Positions 15,465 to 24,342 of a DNA stretch of 64,000 nucleotides are shown in pieces. The stretch spans positions 2,332,756 to 2,396,755 of the forward strand of contig JBBCGJ010000001.1 of NCBI GenBank assembly GCA_037200985.1, written 5' to 3'. The position numbers and the translations under genes are program-made. Each line of letters starts with the position of its first letter. The first letter of the stretch is position 1. Under the pieces are notes generated by a model. The model was not told the DNA's origin. It worked only from the letters and a program-made list of their open reading frames with translations, and did not search any database. Source of the DNA: Rhizomicrobium sp. (GTDB taxonomy: Bacteria; Pseudomonadota; Alphaproteobacteria; Micropepsales; Micropepsaceae).

Positions 15465-16579
15465 GGCGCGATGGGATCGGGCGGCGCCAGGAAAGGCAAG
15501 TCCGCGATGCGCGCTGCTGCCACGGTTGGCAGGAGGAGGCGCGAAGCGGGCAGCATGACCTCGACGGCGGTGCCGGGCGCGGCGTGGGCTTCCTCGATCT
15601 GCGCGAGCGCGATGGCGCGGCGCAGCAGCGGCGAATAGCACGAGGACAAGGTGCGGCCGATCGCCTTGCCGCCGGCGATCACCGGCGTGAACGGCGCGGG
15701 CACGGCGCTGTCGATGACAAGACCGGTGAGAGTGAGCCGCGGCTTGGCCGCGAGCGCGCCCTTGGCGCCGTTGAAGCCGGCATGTCCGGCGTCGATCAGC
15801 TTGGCGAGGCGGAGCTCGCCGGCCAGCGGCTCGGCCGCGCTGGGGTCGGTCGCGCCGTCATAATCGCGGCCGGGCCGGGGCACGCCGCTTTCAATGTCGA
15901 GCACATCCATCGCGTCCAGGCCGGCGGGCAGGATCGCGAAGGGCTCGCCGGCGCGCGCGACGCGGTCCCAGACCAGCGGCGCATCCTCGGCGGCGCACCA
16001 GATCTCGTAGCCGCCCAATTCGCCGAAGCGCGACAGGGTGATGTCGAGGCCCTTCCAGGTCTCCTTGCGGAAGGCCGACAGGTCGAGCACGGGATCGAGG
16101 CCGAGCGCGGCGACCAGCCTGGCGGCATAGGGACCGGCGATGGCGAGACCGCCCTCCTCTTCCGTCACATCGCGGAACGCGACGCCGAAGCGCGCAGCGG
16201 CGTCGGCGATCCAGTCGGCGTCCTGCGCCGCGGAGACGAGAAGGTAGGACTGGCGGCCCTGGCGGGCGACGACGCCCGCGCCGCGCACGCCGCCGCCGTC
16301 GCTCAGCCACAGCGCCTTCAGCGCCTGGCCGGGTGCGAGGCCGGACGGATCGCGGGTGAAGAGCCGCTGCACCAGCTCGCGCGCCCGCGCGCCTTCGAGC
16401 AGCACGCGCCAGCGCCAGGAGATATCGGCCATCGCGACGCCGACGCGCGCGGCTGCGGCTTCGGCGTCGGCGCCCGAATAGGCCGCAGCGAGCGTGAAGC
16501 CGCCCCGCGGCATCCACAGATTGCCGGTGTTGGCGTCGGCGGCGCGGGCATGGAAGGGCGTGGCGCGGACGGGGCTCAT
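15461..16579 (-). CDS. GcvT-like aminomethyltransferase family protein
   Basis: A 372-residue protein of the folate-binding GcvT/YgfZ/sarcosine-oxidase superfamily. Support comes from VAMADISWRWRVLLEGARARELVQRLFTRD near residues 48-78, LAIAGPYAARLVAALG, ITLSRFGELGGYEIWC and LDAMDVLDIESGVPRPGRDYDG, which match the glycine-cleavage T-protein framework, plus the C-terminal barrel (GKAIGRTLSSCYSPLLRRAIALAQIE). Such proteins move one-carbon units to tetrahydrofolate. It overlaps both neighbours by 4 nt. No glycine-cleavage H or P protein is present, so it probably works with the two FAD oxidoreductases, as GcvT domains do in sarcosine or dimethylglycine dehydrogenases. Confidence 0.82.
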   Translation of the reverse strand: MSPVRATPFHARAADANTGNLWMPRGGFTLAAAYSGADAEAAAARVGVAMADISWRWRVLLEGARARELVQRLFTRDPSGLAPGQALKALWLSDGGGVRGAGVVARQGRQSYLLVSAAQDADWIADAAARFGVAFRDVTEEEGGLAIAGPYAARLVAALGLDPVLDLSAFRKETWKGLDITLSRFGELGGYEIWCAAEDAPLVWDRVARAGEPFAILPAGLDAMDVLDIESGVPRPGRDYDGATDPSAAEPLAGELRLAKLIDAGHAGFNGAKGALAAKPRLTLTGLVIDSAVPAPFTPVIAGGKAIGRTLSSCYSPLLRRAIALAQIEEAHAAPGTAVEVMLPASRLLLPTVAAARIADLPFLAPPDPIAP

Positions 16580-17970
16580 GCGAGGCGCGCCCTGATGTGC
16601 CGTGCGACGGCCATGCCGGCCGCCTGGCGCGCGGCGCGGCCGGACAGCGCATGCGCGGGCTCGGCATCGATGCCGCAGAGCAGAAGGCCGCGCACCGGCG
16701 TCTCGATCCGCTCCGCCGCGCCGGCGAACAGGCGCGCGACGGCGAAGGGCTCGCCGTCCGGCGGCTCCAGCACATCGGTATTCGTTATCGCCTGGGCAAA
16801 GCCGGCCGCGTGGCGCTCGATCATCGCCGTCACCGTTCGCACCAAAGCGTTACGGTCGTAAGACGGCGCGACGGGCCAGGCGCGCACGGTGAGGGTGCGT
16901 CCGGCTGGAAACATCACGAGCTCCAGCACCGGTTCGCGCGGGACGAGGCCGAGGCGGATGGCGGCGAGCGCGGTCTCGTAGGTCTCGAGCCGCTCGGCGA
17001 TGACCATGCGCGTGCCGGCGGCGAGGCCGGTGTCGAAGCCGGGCGACAGCGCGAAGACGAGCGTCGCCGCGCCGAAGGCTTCCGTCGGACGGCCGAGCGC
17101 GCGCGCCGCGCCGAGGCCGACCTCGCCCGACGGCAACAGGTCGAGCAGGGTGCGGCGGCGCGACAGCGCGGACAGCACCAGCGGCGCCGTCACGATCTCT
17201 CCGGTCGCCAGTTCGACACCGGTCGCCGCGCCGCCGGCAACCGTGAGGCGCGCGACGGCGGCGCCGGTGCGGATCGCCGCGCCCGAGGCCTGCGCCGCCT
17301 CGGACAGGGCGCGCAGCAGGCCGACCACGCCGCCCTCCGGGATGGCGACCGCGCCTTGCAGGCCGCTCATCTCCTGCGACGCGGCCCAGAGCAGCGCCAG
17401 CGCCGAGCCGGCTTCCGGCGGCGCGGCGCCGCAATCGGCCGCGGCGAAGACGAGCGCGCCACGCAGGGCATCCGACTCGAACGCGGCGGCGACGAAAGCG
17501 CAGGCGCTGGAGACGCTGAGGCGTTCGAACAGAGCGCGCGGACGCGGCTTGAGGCCGGCGAGCGTGTCCGCCACCGGCCTGTCCTCCCACCAGGAGGGGC
17601 GCAGCGCGCGGGCGAGCGCGAAGAGATCGCGGCGGAAGCCGGCATAGGCGAGCGCATCGGCCGGCGAGAGGGCGGCGAGGCTTCTGGCGGTGGCGTGGCG
17701 GTCGCGGCCGATCACCGCATTGGCGCCGCCCTGGCGCAGCGCGGTGAGGCTGAGATCGCGCATCGCGAACTTCAAGCCGTGCCGGGCGAGCCTGAGCTCC
17801 CGGACGACGAGCGGATCGAGCGCGCTCAGCGTCGCGGCGCCGGCATGGCCGTAGAGGATCGCGGAGCGCTCCAGCAATTGCGCGCGCAGGCCCGCCTTGG
17901 CGAGGAGCGAGACGGCGATCAGCCCCTCGACCCCGCCGCCGACCACCAGTGCGTCGAATTCCTCGCTCAT
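16576..17970 (-). CDS. FAD-dependent oxidoreductase, phytoene-desaturase-like (second of pair)
   Basis: A 464-residue flavoprotein. The N-terminus FDALVVGGGVEGLIAVSLLAKAGLRAQLLER is a Rossmann GxGxxG dinucleotide fold ending in an acidic residue. The C-terminus (VRGLLLCGIDAEPAHALSGRAARQAAGMAVARHI) is the second FAD-binding segment of phytoene-desaturase/amine-oxidase proteins. Start ATG 17970 overlaps the preceding gene's stop by 4 nt. It is a diverged paralogue of the upstream gene; the catalytic middle region is poorly conserved, so it may be a non-identical subunit. The substrate is unknown. Confidence 0.85.
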   Translation of the reverse strand: MSEEFDALVVGGGVEGLIAVSLLAKAGLRAQLLERSAILYGHAGAATLSALDPLVVRELRLARHGLKFAMRDLSLTALRQGGANAVIGRDRHATARSLAALSPADALAYAGFRRDLFALARALRPSWWEDRPVADTLAGLKPRPRALFERLSVSSACAFVAAAFESDALRGALVFAAADCGAAPPEAGSALALLWAASQEMSGLQGAVAIPEGGVVGLLRALSEAAQASGAAIRTGAAVARLTVAGGAATGVELATGEIVTAPLVLSALSRRRTLLDLLPSGEVGLGAARALGRPTEAFGAATLVFALSPGFDTGLAAGTRMVIAERLETYETALAAIRLGLVPREPVLELVMFPAGRTLTVRAWPVAPSYDRNALVRTVTAMIERHAAGFAQAITNTDVLEPPDGEPFAVARLFAGAAERIETPVRGLLLCGIDAEPAHALSGRAARQAAGMAVARHIRARLA

Positions 17971-19418
17971 GCGAGCCTGCCCGCGCGCAGATCGGCGATC
18001 AGGGCCGCGGCGGCGATGGCGCCGGCGCTGCCGGTCGCCAGCGGGCCGGCGGCGGAAGACGGACCGGCGAGATAGAGCCCGTCGACCGGCGTGTACGGAC
18101 AGCCGCGCTCGAAGCCGGGCCGGAAGGCGAACATCTGGTCGGGCGCGATCTCGCCGCCCAAGGGATCGCCCGCGGTGGCGCTCAGCGCTTCTTCCAGGTC
18201 GGGCGGGACCAGCAGCTCGAATCCCAGGACGCTTTTCTGGACGCCGGGCAGGACCTCCTCGATGGCGGCGAAGACGCGCCTGGCGAGCAGGTCGCGCTTC
18301 TCCCGCGTCCAGGCGCCGTCGAACGGCGTAAAGGGGACGCAGCCGATCGTCGCCGTCAGCGTCGCCGCGCCGATCGGCGCCAGCGCCGGATCGGACGCCG
18401 AGCAGACGCGCAGCGTCGCCGGCAGGCGCTCCGCCAACACGCCGCCGCGCCAGGCGGCGTGTGCTTCGACCAGGCCGCGGATGTCCGGCGTGACGTGCAC
18501 CGGACCGCGCGGCAGGCGCTCCGGCCGCTCGCCGAGCGCCAGGAGCAGGCGCGCGGTGGAGCCGGCGGTGCGGAAATGCGCGATCCGGCCGATCGCCGGC
18601 TTGGGCAGTTCGTTCCACGGAAACATGGAGAGGAAGGTGCGCTTGAGATCGAGGGTGGAGATCACCGCGCGGGCCGCGACCTCGCTGCCGTCGGCATGGC
18701 CGACGCCGGCGACGCGGCCCTTGTGACAGCGGATATCGCTGACCTCCAAGCCGCAGGCGATCTCGGCCCCCGCCTCGCGCGCCGCCGCCGCGAAGGCCGT
18801 GCCGAGCCCGCCGAGCGCGCCGCGCCACACGCCGCCCGCCGGGCGGACGAGCAGATGGAGCGCCGTGCCGGCGGCGAGCGGATCGGCGGCGCGGCCCTCC
18901 AGCGCGCCGGCGGCGGCGAGCGCCGCCTGCTCTTCGCTGGGCGCGAATTCGGACAGGAGATCGGCGAGCGCGCGATGGTTCCAGCTTTCGGCCGGCCAGT
19001 CCGCCCGCGCCTCTTTCGCGAACGGATTCCAGCGCGACGACGGCGGCGGCGCGGGCAGCCGCGCCCGCGCCAGCGCCGCGGCGCGGCGCGCGCCGACGGC
19101 GGCGTCCAGCTCCCGCAGCGGCACGGCGATCGCCCTCTTGTCCGGCCAGACCGCCATCGCCGGCGCGGGCGGCGTCGCCCAGGCGCCGTGGCGCGCCAGA
19201 TCGAGCGACCAGAACAGCCCATCGTCGATCGGCGCGACGTCGTCGGCGAAGGGCGCGGCGAAGAAGCCGGGATGGAATTGCCGCGTGGCGAGCAGCCCGC
19301 CGGGATGCGGCTGGCGCTCGAGCACGACGGCGCGCAGGCCGGCGCGGCCGAGCAAGGCGGCCGCCGCCAGCCCATCCGCGCCGGCGCCGATGATCGCCGC
19401 GTCATACCGCTCCGCCAC
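17967..19418 (-). CDS. FAD-dependent oxidoreductase, phytoene-desaturase-like (first of pair)
   Basis: A 483-residue flavoprotein starting at GTG 19418 (MAERYDAAIIGAGADGLAAAALLGRAGLRAVVLERQPHPGG), a canonical FAD Rossmann fold with the GG doublet of the amine-oxidase/phytoene-desaturase group. The C-terminus GLYLAGPSSAAGPLATGSAGAIAAAALIADL completes the FAD site. It is the first gene of a four-gene run (FAD, FAD, GcvT-like, 92-residue protein) with 4 nt overlaps throughout. Carotenoid desaturation is unlikely because no other carotenoid gene is present; amine or amino-acid oxidation coupled to the GcvT-like protein is one idea. Confidence 0.87.
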   Translation of the reverse strand: MAERYDAAIIGAGADGLAAAALLGRAGLRAVVLERQPHPGGLLATRQFHPGFFAAPFADDVAPIDDGLFWSLDLARHGAWATPPAPAMAVWPDKRAIAVPLRELDAAVGARRAAALARARLPAPPPSSRWNPFAKEARADWPAESWNHRALADLLSEFAPSEEQAALAAAGALEGRAADPLAAGTALHLLVRPAGGVWRGALGGLGTAFAAAAREAGAEIACGLEVSDIRCHKGRVAGVGHADGSEVAARAVISTLDLKRTFLSMFPWNELPKPAIGRIAHFRTAGSTARLLLALGERPERLPRGPVHVTPDIRGLVEAHAAWRGGVLAERLPATLRVCSASDPALAPIGAATLTATIGCVPFTPFDGAWTREKRDLLARRVFAAIEEVLPGVQKSVLGFELLVPPDLEEALSATAGDPLGGEIAPDQMFAFRPGFERGCPYTPVDGLYLAGPSSAAGPLATGSAGAIAAAALIADLRAGRLA

Positions 19419-19492
19419 TCGCCACTCCCACGAGGGGCCCTTTGGGCCCCACGGATAGTAACCCTGAAACGGAACAATATCGGCGCAATGAC

Positions 19493-19522
19493 AAAGGGCG
19501 GAAACAGATGTTTCCGCCCTTT
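19493..19522. terminator. Hairpin terminator after speD
   Basis: A 13 bp perfect stem (AAAGGGCGGAAAC and its complement) with a 4 nt loop lies 22 nt after the speD stop. In the speD direction the stem ends in TTT followed by GTCATT, a modest T-tract. It also separates speD from the FAD operon. Confidence 0.7.
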
Positions 19523-19544
19523 GGTTAACGATATTCCGCGAAGC

Positions 19545-20039
19545 TTAGACGACGCCGCGCTTATGTTCGCCGATCACGATACGGCCGGGATTGAACGCCC
19601 GCTTGAAAACGCCCATCGCCTTGCGAGGCTCGGCGTCGCCGCACATGAATACGTCGAAGGCCGCATAACCCTTCTCCGGCCAGGTATGGACGGAGATGTG
19701 GCTTTCGGCCAGCACCGCGACGCCGGAGATCCCGCCGCCATCGGTGAAGGTGTGCAGGTGAATATGAAGCAGGGTTGCGCCCGCTTCCTTCACCGCGTCG
19801 ATCAGCGCCTGTTCGATACGGTCGCGGTCGCCGAGGCCTTCCGCTTCCCACAGGTCGATGATCAGGTGCGAGCCCGCATAGGTCAGCCCATTGCGGGTAA
19901 TGAAGTGATCCTTCTGCTGATCGTCGTTGTCCGCGACGGGCACAACGGGAGCAACATGGGGACGAACGGTCTTCGCGGAAGTGCGGACTCGGGGAGCCCT
20001 GGCTTCTTTGGTCGCCGCAACAAGTTCGAGTCTAGCCAT
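19545..20039 (-). CDS. speD: S-adenosylmethionine decarboxylase proenzyme
   Basis: A 164-residue pyruvoyl enzyme that makes decarboxylated S-adenosylmethionine, the aminopropyl donor for spermidine. The processing site is AESHISVHTWPE: cleavage between E112 and S113 would turn the serine into the pyruvoyl cofactor; H118 and C133 are the expected proton donor and catalytic cysteine. The core matches the short bacterial class (about 120 residues) and is preceded by an N-terminal extension of about 45 residues. ATG 20039, with GGTAGG upstream, is preferred to GTG 20048. A structured leader precedes it, and speE is divergent. Confidence 0.93.
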   Translation of the reverse strand: MARLELVAATKEARAPRVRTSAKTVRPHVAPVVPVADNDDQQKDHFITRNGLTYAGSHLIIDLWEAEGLGDRDRIEQALIDAVKEAGATLLHIHLHTFTDGGGISGVAVLAESHISVHTWPEKGYAAFDVFMCGDAEPRKAMGVFKRAFNPGRIVIGEHKRGVV

Positions 20040-20113
20040 TTCGGGCACCTACCCAGTTAAGAGTTGACACCTGCGCCTTGGCCTTACGGACTTCCGGACG
20101 CGTCTCAAGAAGA

Positions 20114-20165
20114 AAGCGGCGGACGGTAACGCCGTCGCGCCGCTTCAGTCCCCTTTCGGAGACTG
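20114..20165 (-). ncRNA. Structured 5' leader of speD
   Basis: On the minus strand the first transcribed bases would form a hairpin with 8 bp arms and a GAAA tetraloop (20146-20165). A second longer hairpin follows directly at 20114-20145: an 8 bp AAGCGGCG stem, a bulged base, a 5 bp GACGG stem and a 5 nt loop, and after it TTTCTTCTT. CTCA before and TGAG after could close a junction around both. The second hairpin plus T-rich tail looks like an attenuator. No known riboswitch class was recognised. Confidence 0.5.
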
Positions 20166-20171
20166 AGGGGG

Positions 20172-20199
20172 AATATAGGTACGCCGTCCCCGCATGCAA
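20172..20199 (-). promoter_or_regulatory. Candidate speD promoter
   Basis: On the minus strand TTGCAT (20194-20199) and TATATT (20172-20177) are spaced by 16 nt, a good sigma-70-type pair. Transcription would begin near 20165, right at the first leader hairpin. The rest of the 304 nt gap up to speE shows no other clear element except GGAGCAGAGTC, the speE ribosome site. Confidence 0.55.
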
Positions 20200-20343
20200 G
20201 AACTTTTGTCACTCAAGTGTAAAGTTTTTGCCGGCGCGTGGCGCGCGCGACGCGCGGCGACGCGCTCTCGACTCCGTTTCCGGCGCGCCTTAGAAGGCAC
20301 TCTCCTTCCCGTCACGCTGTCACATTTCCCGCGGAGCAGAGTC

Positions 20344-21207
20344 ATGGCGAACAGTTTCAAGGAGCGTCTCCACAAGGGTTACGCGCAGTCCATCGAGCTG
20401 GCGGGCAAGCCGCTCGTCGAGGAAAAGAGCCAGTTCCAGCGCATCCGCATCTTCGACAGCGTCGCCAACGGACGCGTCATGACGCTCGACGACATCGTCC
20501 AGATCACCACGCGCGACGAAAGCGCCTACGCAGAAATGCTTACGCATCTGCCGATCTTCGAGCACGGCAAAGTCGAGCGGGTGATGATCGTGGGCGGCGG
20601 CGACCTCTCCATCGCCGACGAGGCGCTGAAGCACAAATCCGTGAAAGAGGTCGTTCTCGTGGACATCGACGGGCGCGTGGTGGAGCTCTGCCGGGAACAT
20701 TTTGCGCAGATCAACGCTAAAGCGTTCAAGGACAGGCGGCTCAAGATCGAGATCGCCGACGCGTTCGAATATCTGGGGCGGCCTTCGAGCAAGGGCCGCT
20801 TCGACCTCGTCGTCGCCGACCGGCCCGATCCGGTCGGTCCCGGCAAGGCGCTGTTCGGCGAGACCTTCTACGACCGCGTGCTGGGCGCCCTGAAGCGGAA
20901 CGGCTTCGCGACGTTCCAGACCGGCGTGCCGTTCTACCAGCCCTGGGAGATCACCGAGGCGCTGGAGGAGCTCGCCGAATTCTTTCCACAGTCGGGTCTC
21001 TATCTCAGCGTCGTGCCGACCTATATCGGCGGCTTCATGGCGCTCAGCTGGGCGTGCAAGGGCGCCAAGCGGCTCGGAACGCCCACCGGCATCCGCAAAG
21101 CGGCAGCCGCGTACAAGAAATCACGCATCAAGACGGACTATTACAACGATGCCATCCATGCCGCGTCCTTCGCGCTGCCGGAATGGATCCGGCGGCTGGT
21201 GCCGTGA
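20344..21207 (+). CDS. speE: Spermidine synthase
   Basis: A 287-residue aminopropyltransferase that joins the aminopropyl group of decarboxylated S-adenosylmethionine to putrescine. Visible motifs are VMTLDDIVQITTRDESAYAEMLTHLPIF, the nucleotide-binding MIVGGGDLSIADEALKH (residues 81-97), VDIDGRVVELCREHF, and ADRPDPVGPGKALF with D159 and D162, the conserved acidic pair at the catalytic site. The glycine-rich loop reads GGGDLS in place of the usual GGGDGG. ATG 20344 follows GGAGCAGAGTC. It lies divergent from speD, so both enzymes of spermidine synthesis are together. Confidence 0.93.
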   Translation: MANSFKERLHKGYAQSIELAGKPLVEEKSQFQRIRIFDSVANGRVMTLDDIVQITTRDESAYAEMLTHLPIFEHGKVERVMIVGGGDLSIADEALKHKSVKEVVLVDIDGRVVELCREHFAQINAKAFKDRRLKIEIADAFEYLGRPSSKGRFDLVVADRPDPVGPGKALFGETFYDRVLGALKRNGFATFQTGVPFYQPWEITEALEELAEFFPQSGLYLSVVPTYIGGFMALSWACKGAKRLGTPTGIRKAAAAYKKSRIKTDYYNDAIHAASFALPEWIRRLVP

Positions 21208-21243
21208 CTTACCCTCCCCTTGGGGGCGGGAAAGAAGACGCAA

Positions 21244-21762
21244 ATGAGCGGACTACCATCACCCGACGAACGCGAGGCGGCGCTCTATGCGCGCTTCGAA
21301 GGCCTCGGCATCGCGTGGACGACTTACGCGCACGCGCCGGTGTTCACCGTCGAGGACGCGGCCGCGCTGTACGACAGCCAGCCGGGCGGGCACACCAAGA
21401 ACCTGTTCCTCAAGGACAAGAAGGACGGGCTGTGGCTCGTAACGCTGCGCGACGATCTCAAGGTCGACCTCAACGCACTGGCGAAGGCGCTGGCGAGCCC
21501 GCGCTTCTCGTTCGGTTCGCCCGACCTTCTGATCGCGACGCTCGGGATCGAGCCCGGATCGGTGACTCCCTTCGCGGTGATGAACGATGCGCAAGGCAAA
21601 GTCCGGCTGGTGCTGGATGCGGGGATGCTGGCGCTCGCGCCCTTGAACTTCCATCCCCTGCGCAACGACCGCACGACGGCGGTGACGGCGGAGGATCTGC
21701 TGAAATTCGCGCGCGCGACGGGACACGCGCCGACGATCGTCGAGATACCGGTAAGAGCCTGA
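21244..21762 (+). CDS. Prolyl-tRNA editing protein (ProX/YbaK family)
   Basis: A 172-residue cytoplasmic hydrolase of the YbaK/ProX family that removes mischarged amino acids from tRNA, usually alanine from tRNA(Pro). Signatures are THAPVFTVEDA-like (YAHAPVFTVEDAAALY), GGHTKNLFLKDKKDGLWLVTLRDD with the conserved lysine region, EPGSVTPFAVMND and HPLRNDRTTAV. ATG 21244 with GAAGACG upstream is preferred to a TTG at 21220. It follows speE by 36 nt and may be cotranscribed, though the functions are not linked. Confidence 0.88.
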   Translation: MSGLPSPDEREAALYARFEGLGIAWTTYAHAPVFTVEDAAALYDSQPGGHTKNLFLKDKKDGLWLVTLRDDLKVDLNALAKALASPRFSFGSPDLLIATLGIEPGSVTPFAVMNDAQGKVRLVLDAGMLALAPLNFHPLRNDRTTAVTAEDLLKFARATGHAPTIVEIPVRA

Positions 21763-21862
21763 CGACGTTCCGCGCCTGAACGACGAAGGGGGAGGTCCGT
21801 TGCAGCGGACGTCCCCCCTCGCGTCGCTTCGCGCCACCTTCCCCGCTTTGCGGGGAGGAAAA

Positions 21863-24055
21863 CTAGTTCAGGTGCCCGGTCAGCTCGACGCCGATCACGC
21901 GGGGATCGTTGACGAAGCCGGTCAGGTTGTCGAAGTCGATGCCGCCCTGCAGGTTCGCCTTGTCGGTGATGTTGCGGGCGTAGACCGCGACCTCCCATTG
22001 CTTGTTCGGCTCGATATAGCCGATGCGCAGGCCGCCTTCGTAATTGCCGTTCGATTTGAACTCGGCCGAGCGGTACAGGAACAGGTTCGTGTAGCCCTGC
22101 AGGTACCAGTCGGTGAAGGCGTAGATCTGCGCGCCGCTGTCGAGCGGATAGGTGTAGCGCGCCGTCATGCTGCCGAAGAATTCCGGCGCGTTCGGGAACG
22201 GGTTGCCGTTGATGAAGGCGTTGCCGAGGCCGCTCATCGGATTGAGGATGGTGCACGCCGCGCAGACCCCGACGGTCAGCGACGGATCGTGGATCTCGGT
22301 GTGGTTCCAGCTTGCGCCGGCGGTGAACGCCCAGTTCTCGGTCGGGGTGTATTCGGCGTCCGCCTCGATGCCGTAGGCGAGACCGCCATGGGCGTTGAGC
22401 AGGATGGCCGAGTTGGACGCGCCGCCGATCGCGGTGAGCTGCATATGGGCGATCCAGTAGGTGAAGCCGTCGACGTTCAGCCGGAGCCGGTTGTCGTCCA
22501 GCACCGTTTTGACGCCGGCCTCGTAGGACGTGATCGTCTCGGACCGCGCCGTCGAGAAGCCCGTGCCGAAGGCCAGGTTGCGGCCCTGGATCGAGGGCGC
22601 CCGGAAGCCGGTGGCGATGCGGGCATAGAGATTGGTCGTGTCGGTCAGCTTGTAGAGGCCGCTGACGTCCCAGCTCACATTGCTGCCCGAGAGCTGCACC
22701 GGCGTCACGATCGGCGCGGTGAGCGGGCCGTTGGCGGTGAGGCCCTTGGAGTCCGAAGTCCAGCGCACGCCGGCGGTCAGCTTGAAGTCGTCGGTAATCT
22801 CGTAGCTCGACTGGCCGAACACCGCCCAGGAGGTGTTGGACTGGCGCACGAAGGTGGTCGGCACGAAGAACGGGTTGGTCGCGTCCTCGTACTTGGTGGA
22901 GAAGTAGAAGGCGCCGACCTGCCAGAACAGGGGACCGGAATCGGCGGTCGCCAGATGCAGCTCCTGGGTGAACTGGTGCAGATAGGTCAGGCCGTCCTGG
23001 GTGTCGGACTGGAACGGGATGAAGCCCGGGCCGCCGGGATTGCCGCCGTCGATGTCGCCGCGGCTGAAGCCGTGGGTCGATTCATAGGCGGTCGTGGAGG
23101 TCAGCTTCATGTCGTAGAAGTCGTATTCGATGTCGGTGCTGGCGCCGATGCCGTCGTATTTCTGCGGGTTCTCGTTCTTCGGATCGACGAAGCCGCCGTC
23201 GAAGAACACCGTGTCGGGGATGTAGTTGGCGTTCAGGTGGTCGCTGCCCTTGGTCAGGATATTGGCGCGGAACACCGCCGCCGTGCCGTCGAGCGAGCGG
23301 CCATGGACGTTGACCAGGATGGTCAGATCGTCGGTCGGCTTCCACAGCGCCTGGATGCGGCCGGCGCGTTCGTCATAGCCGCCGAGCGCGTCGTTGACGT
23401 GCAGGAAGGCGTTGCTGATGTAGTCGTCGCGATGCTGGTAGAGGCCGCTGGCGCGCACCGAGAAAGTGTCGGTGATGCCGCCGCCGATCGCCGCCTCGAC
23501 ATTGGCGGTGCCGAGCTCGCCATAGGAGGCCGAGGCGTCGGCGGTGAATTCGTCGGTCGGCTTGTTGGTCGTGAACTTCACGATGCCGGCCGTCGTGTTG
23601 CGGCCGAACAGCGTGCCCTGCGGGCCGCGGTCGACTTCGACGCTGGCGATGTCGTAGAGCGGCTGGCTCTTCAGCACGACGTTCTCTTCCACCACATTGT
23701 CCTCGATGATCGAGACGGGCTGCGAGGCGGCGAGATCGAAATCGGCATTGCCGAGGCCGCGGATGTAGAAGCGCGGCGCGACGCGGCCGTTCGAGGATTC
23801 GGCGTAGAGGCTCGGCACGCGGCCCGCGATGGCGCGGATGTCGGCGCCCGCCTCGAACAGCGAATGGAGCTGATCCTGCGGAATGGTCGCGACCGATTCG
23901 GGAACGTCCTGGAGGTTTTCGGCGTGGCGCTCGACCGTCACCACGACGGTCTCGATCTGCTGGGCGGCGGCGGGCACGGCGGCGGAACTGGCAAAGACAA
24001 GGGCGCCGATGGCGCTGGAGGCGCGGCAAACGGACTTCAGGCGAGTCGAAATCAT
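21863..24055 (-). CDS. TonB-dependent outer membrane receptor
   Basis: A 730-residue receptor with a signal peptide (about residues 1-31, ending PAAAQQ), a TonB box (ETVVVTVERHAENLQDVP), a plug domain (SIIEDNVVEENVVLKSQPLYDIASVEVDRGPQGTLFGRNTTAGIVKFTT) and a beta-barrel ending in HLN. The family imports siderophores, vitamins or carbohydrates using TonB energy; the ligand is not evident, and no transporter gene is adjacent. ATG 24055 with AAGGGGAATATCC before it is the clear start. A TTGACA sequence lies at 24173-24178 on the same strand but no matching -10 at the usual distance. Confidence 0.93.
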   Translation of the reverse strand: MISTRLKSVCRASSAIGALVFASSAAVPAAAQQIETVVVTVERHAENLQDVPESVATIPQDQLHSLFEAGADIRAIAGRVPSLYAESSNGRVAPRFYIRGLGNADFDLAASQPVSIIEDNVVEENVVLKSQPLYDIASVEVDRGPQGTLFGRNTTAGIVKFTTNKPTDEFTADASASYGELGTANVEAAIGGGITDTFSVRASGLYQHRDDYISNAFLHVNDALGGYDERAGRIQALWKPTDDLTILVNVHGRSLDGTAAVFRANILTKGSDHLNANYIPDTVFFDGGFVDPKNENPQKYDGIGASTDIEYDFYDMKLTSTTAYESTHGFSRGDIDGGNPGGPGFIPFQSDTQDGLTYLHQFTQELHLATADSGPLFWQVGAFYFSTKYEDATNPFFVPTTFVRQSNTSWAVFGQSSYEITDDFKLTAGVRWTSDSKGLTANGPLTAPIVTPVQLSGSNVSWDVSGLYKLTDTTNLYARIATGFRAPSIQGRNLAFGTGFSTARSETITSYEAGVKTVLDDNRLRLNVDGFTYWIAHMQLTAIGGASNSAILLNAHGGLAYGIEADAEYTPTENWAFTAGASWNHTEIHDPSLTVGVCAACTILNPMSGLGNAFINGNPFPNAPEFFGSMTARYTYPLDSGAQIYAFTDWYLQGYTNLFLYRSAEFKSNGNYEGGLRIGYIEPNKQWEVAVYARNITDKANLQGGIDFDNLTGFVNDPRVIGVELTGHLN

Positions 24056-24195
24056 GGATATTCCCCTTAGACGGCCAGAATCCCGGTGGCCGCAAACATG
24101 TTGCAAGCCCCCCGGTTGTTCCGTCCCAATGTTATTGTATTTGTCGCCATCGTGACGGCCCTGCGAAATTATTGTCAATAAGTTCACCGCGGAAT

Positions 24196-24214
24196 GCCTG
24201 AGGATTAGTCAGGC
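24196..24214. promoter_or_regulatory. Inverted repeat in divergent promoter region
   Basis: GCCTGA and TCAGGC flank a 7 nt spacer in the 287 nt gap between the TonB receptor and the acetyltransferase gene. The size fits a dimeric repressor operator, but no regulator gene adjoins. The gap also holds a GC-rich inverted stretch near 24275-24305. Confidence 0.35.
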
Positions 24215-24342
24215 CTGTGGTGCGCGGGTCACGCAAATTGTCACAAATCGTCGCGGACGCAGGGCTGGCATTCGCGCGCCGCGCTACCCCGCGCGGCGCG
24301 CGGCGGCGAGCATGACGCCTCGCCAATGACCGGAGAATCACC

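Noticed and set aside
16576..19418. Carotenoid biosynthesis pair for the two phytoene-desaturase-like genes
   Set aside because: No phytoene synthase, cyclase or other carotenoid gene is present, and the coupled gene is GcvT-like; the similarity is to the wider FAD-binding fold.
24134..24178. TTGACA and TACAAT as a promoter for the TonB receptor
   Set aside because: The two hexamers are 33 nt apart, far beyond the 15-19 nt needed, so they cannot form one promoter.
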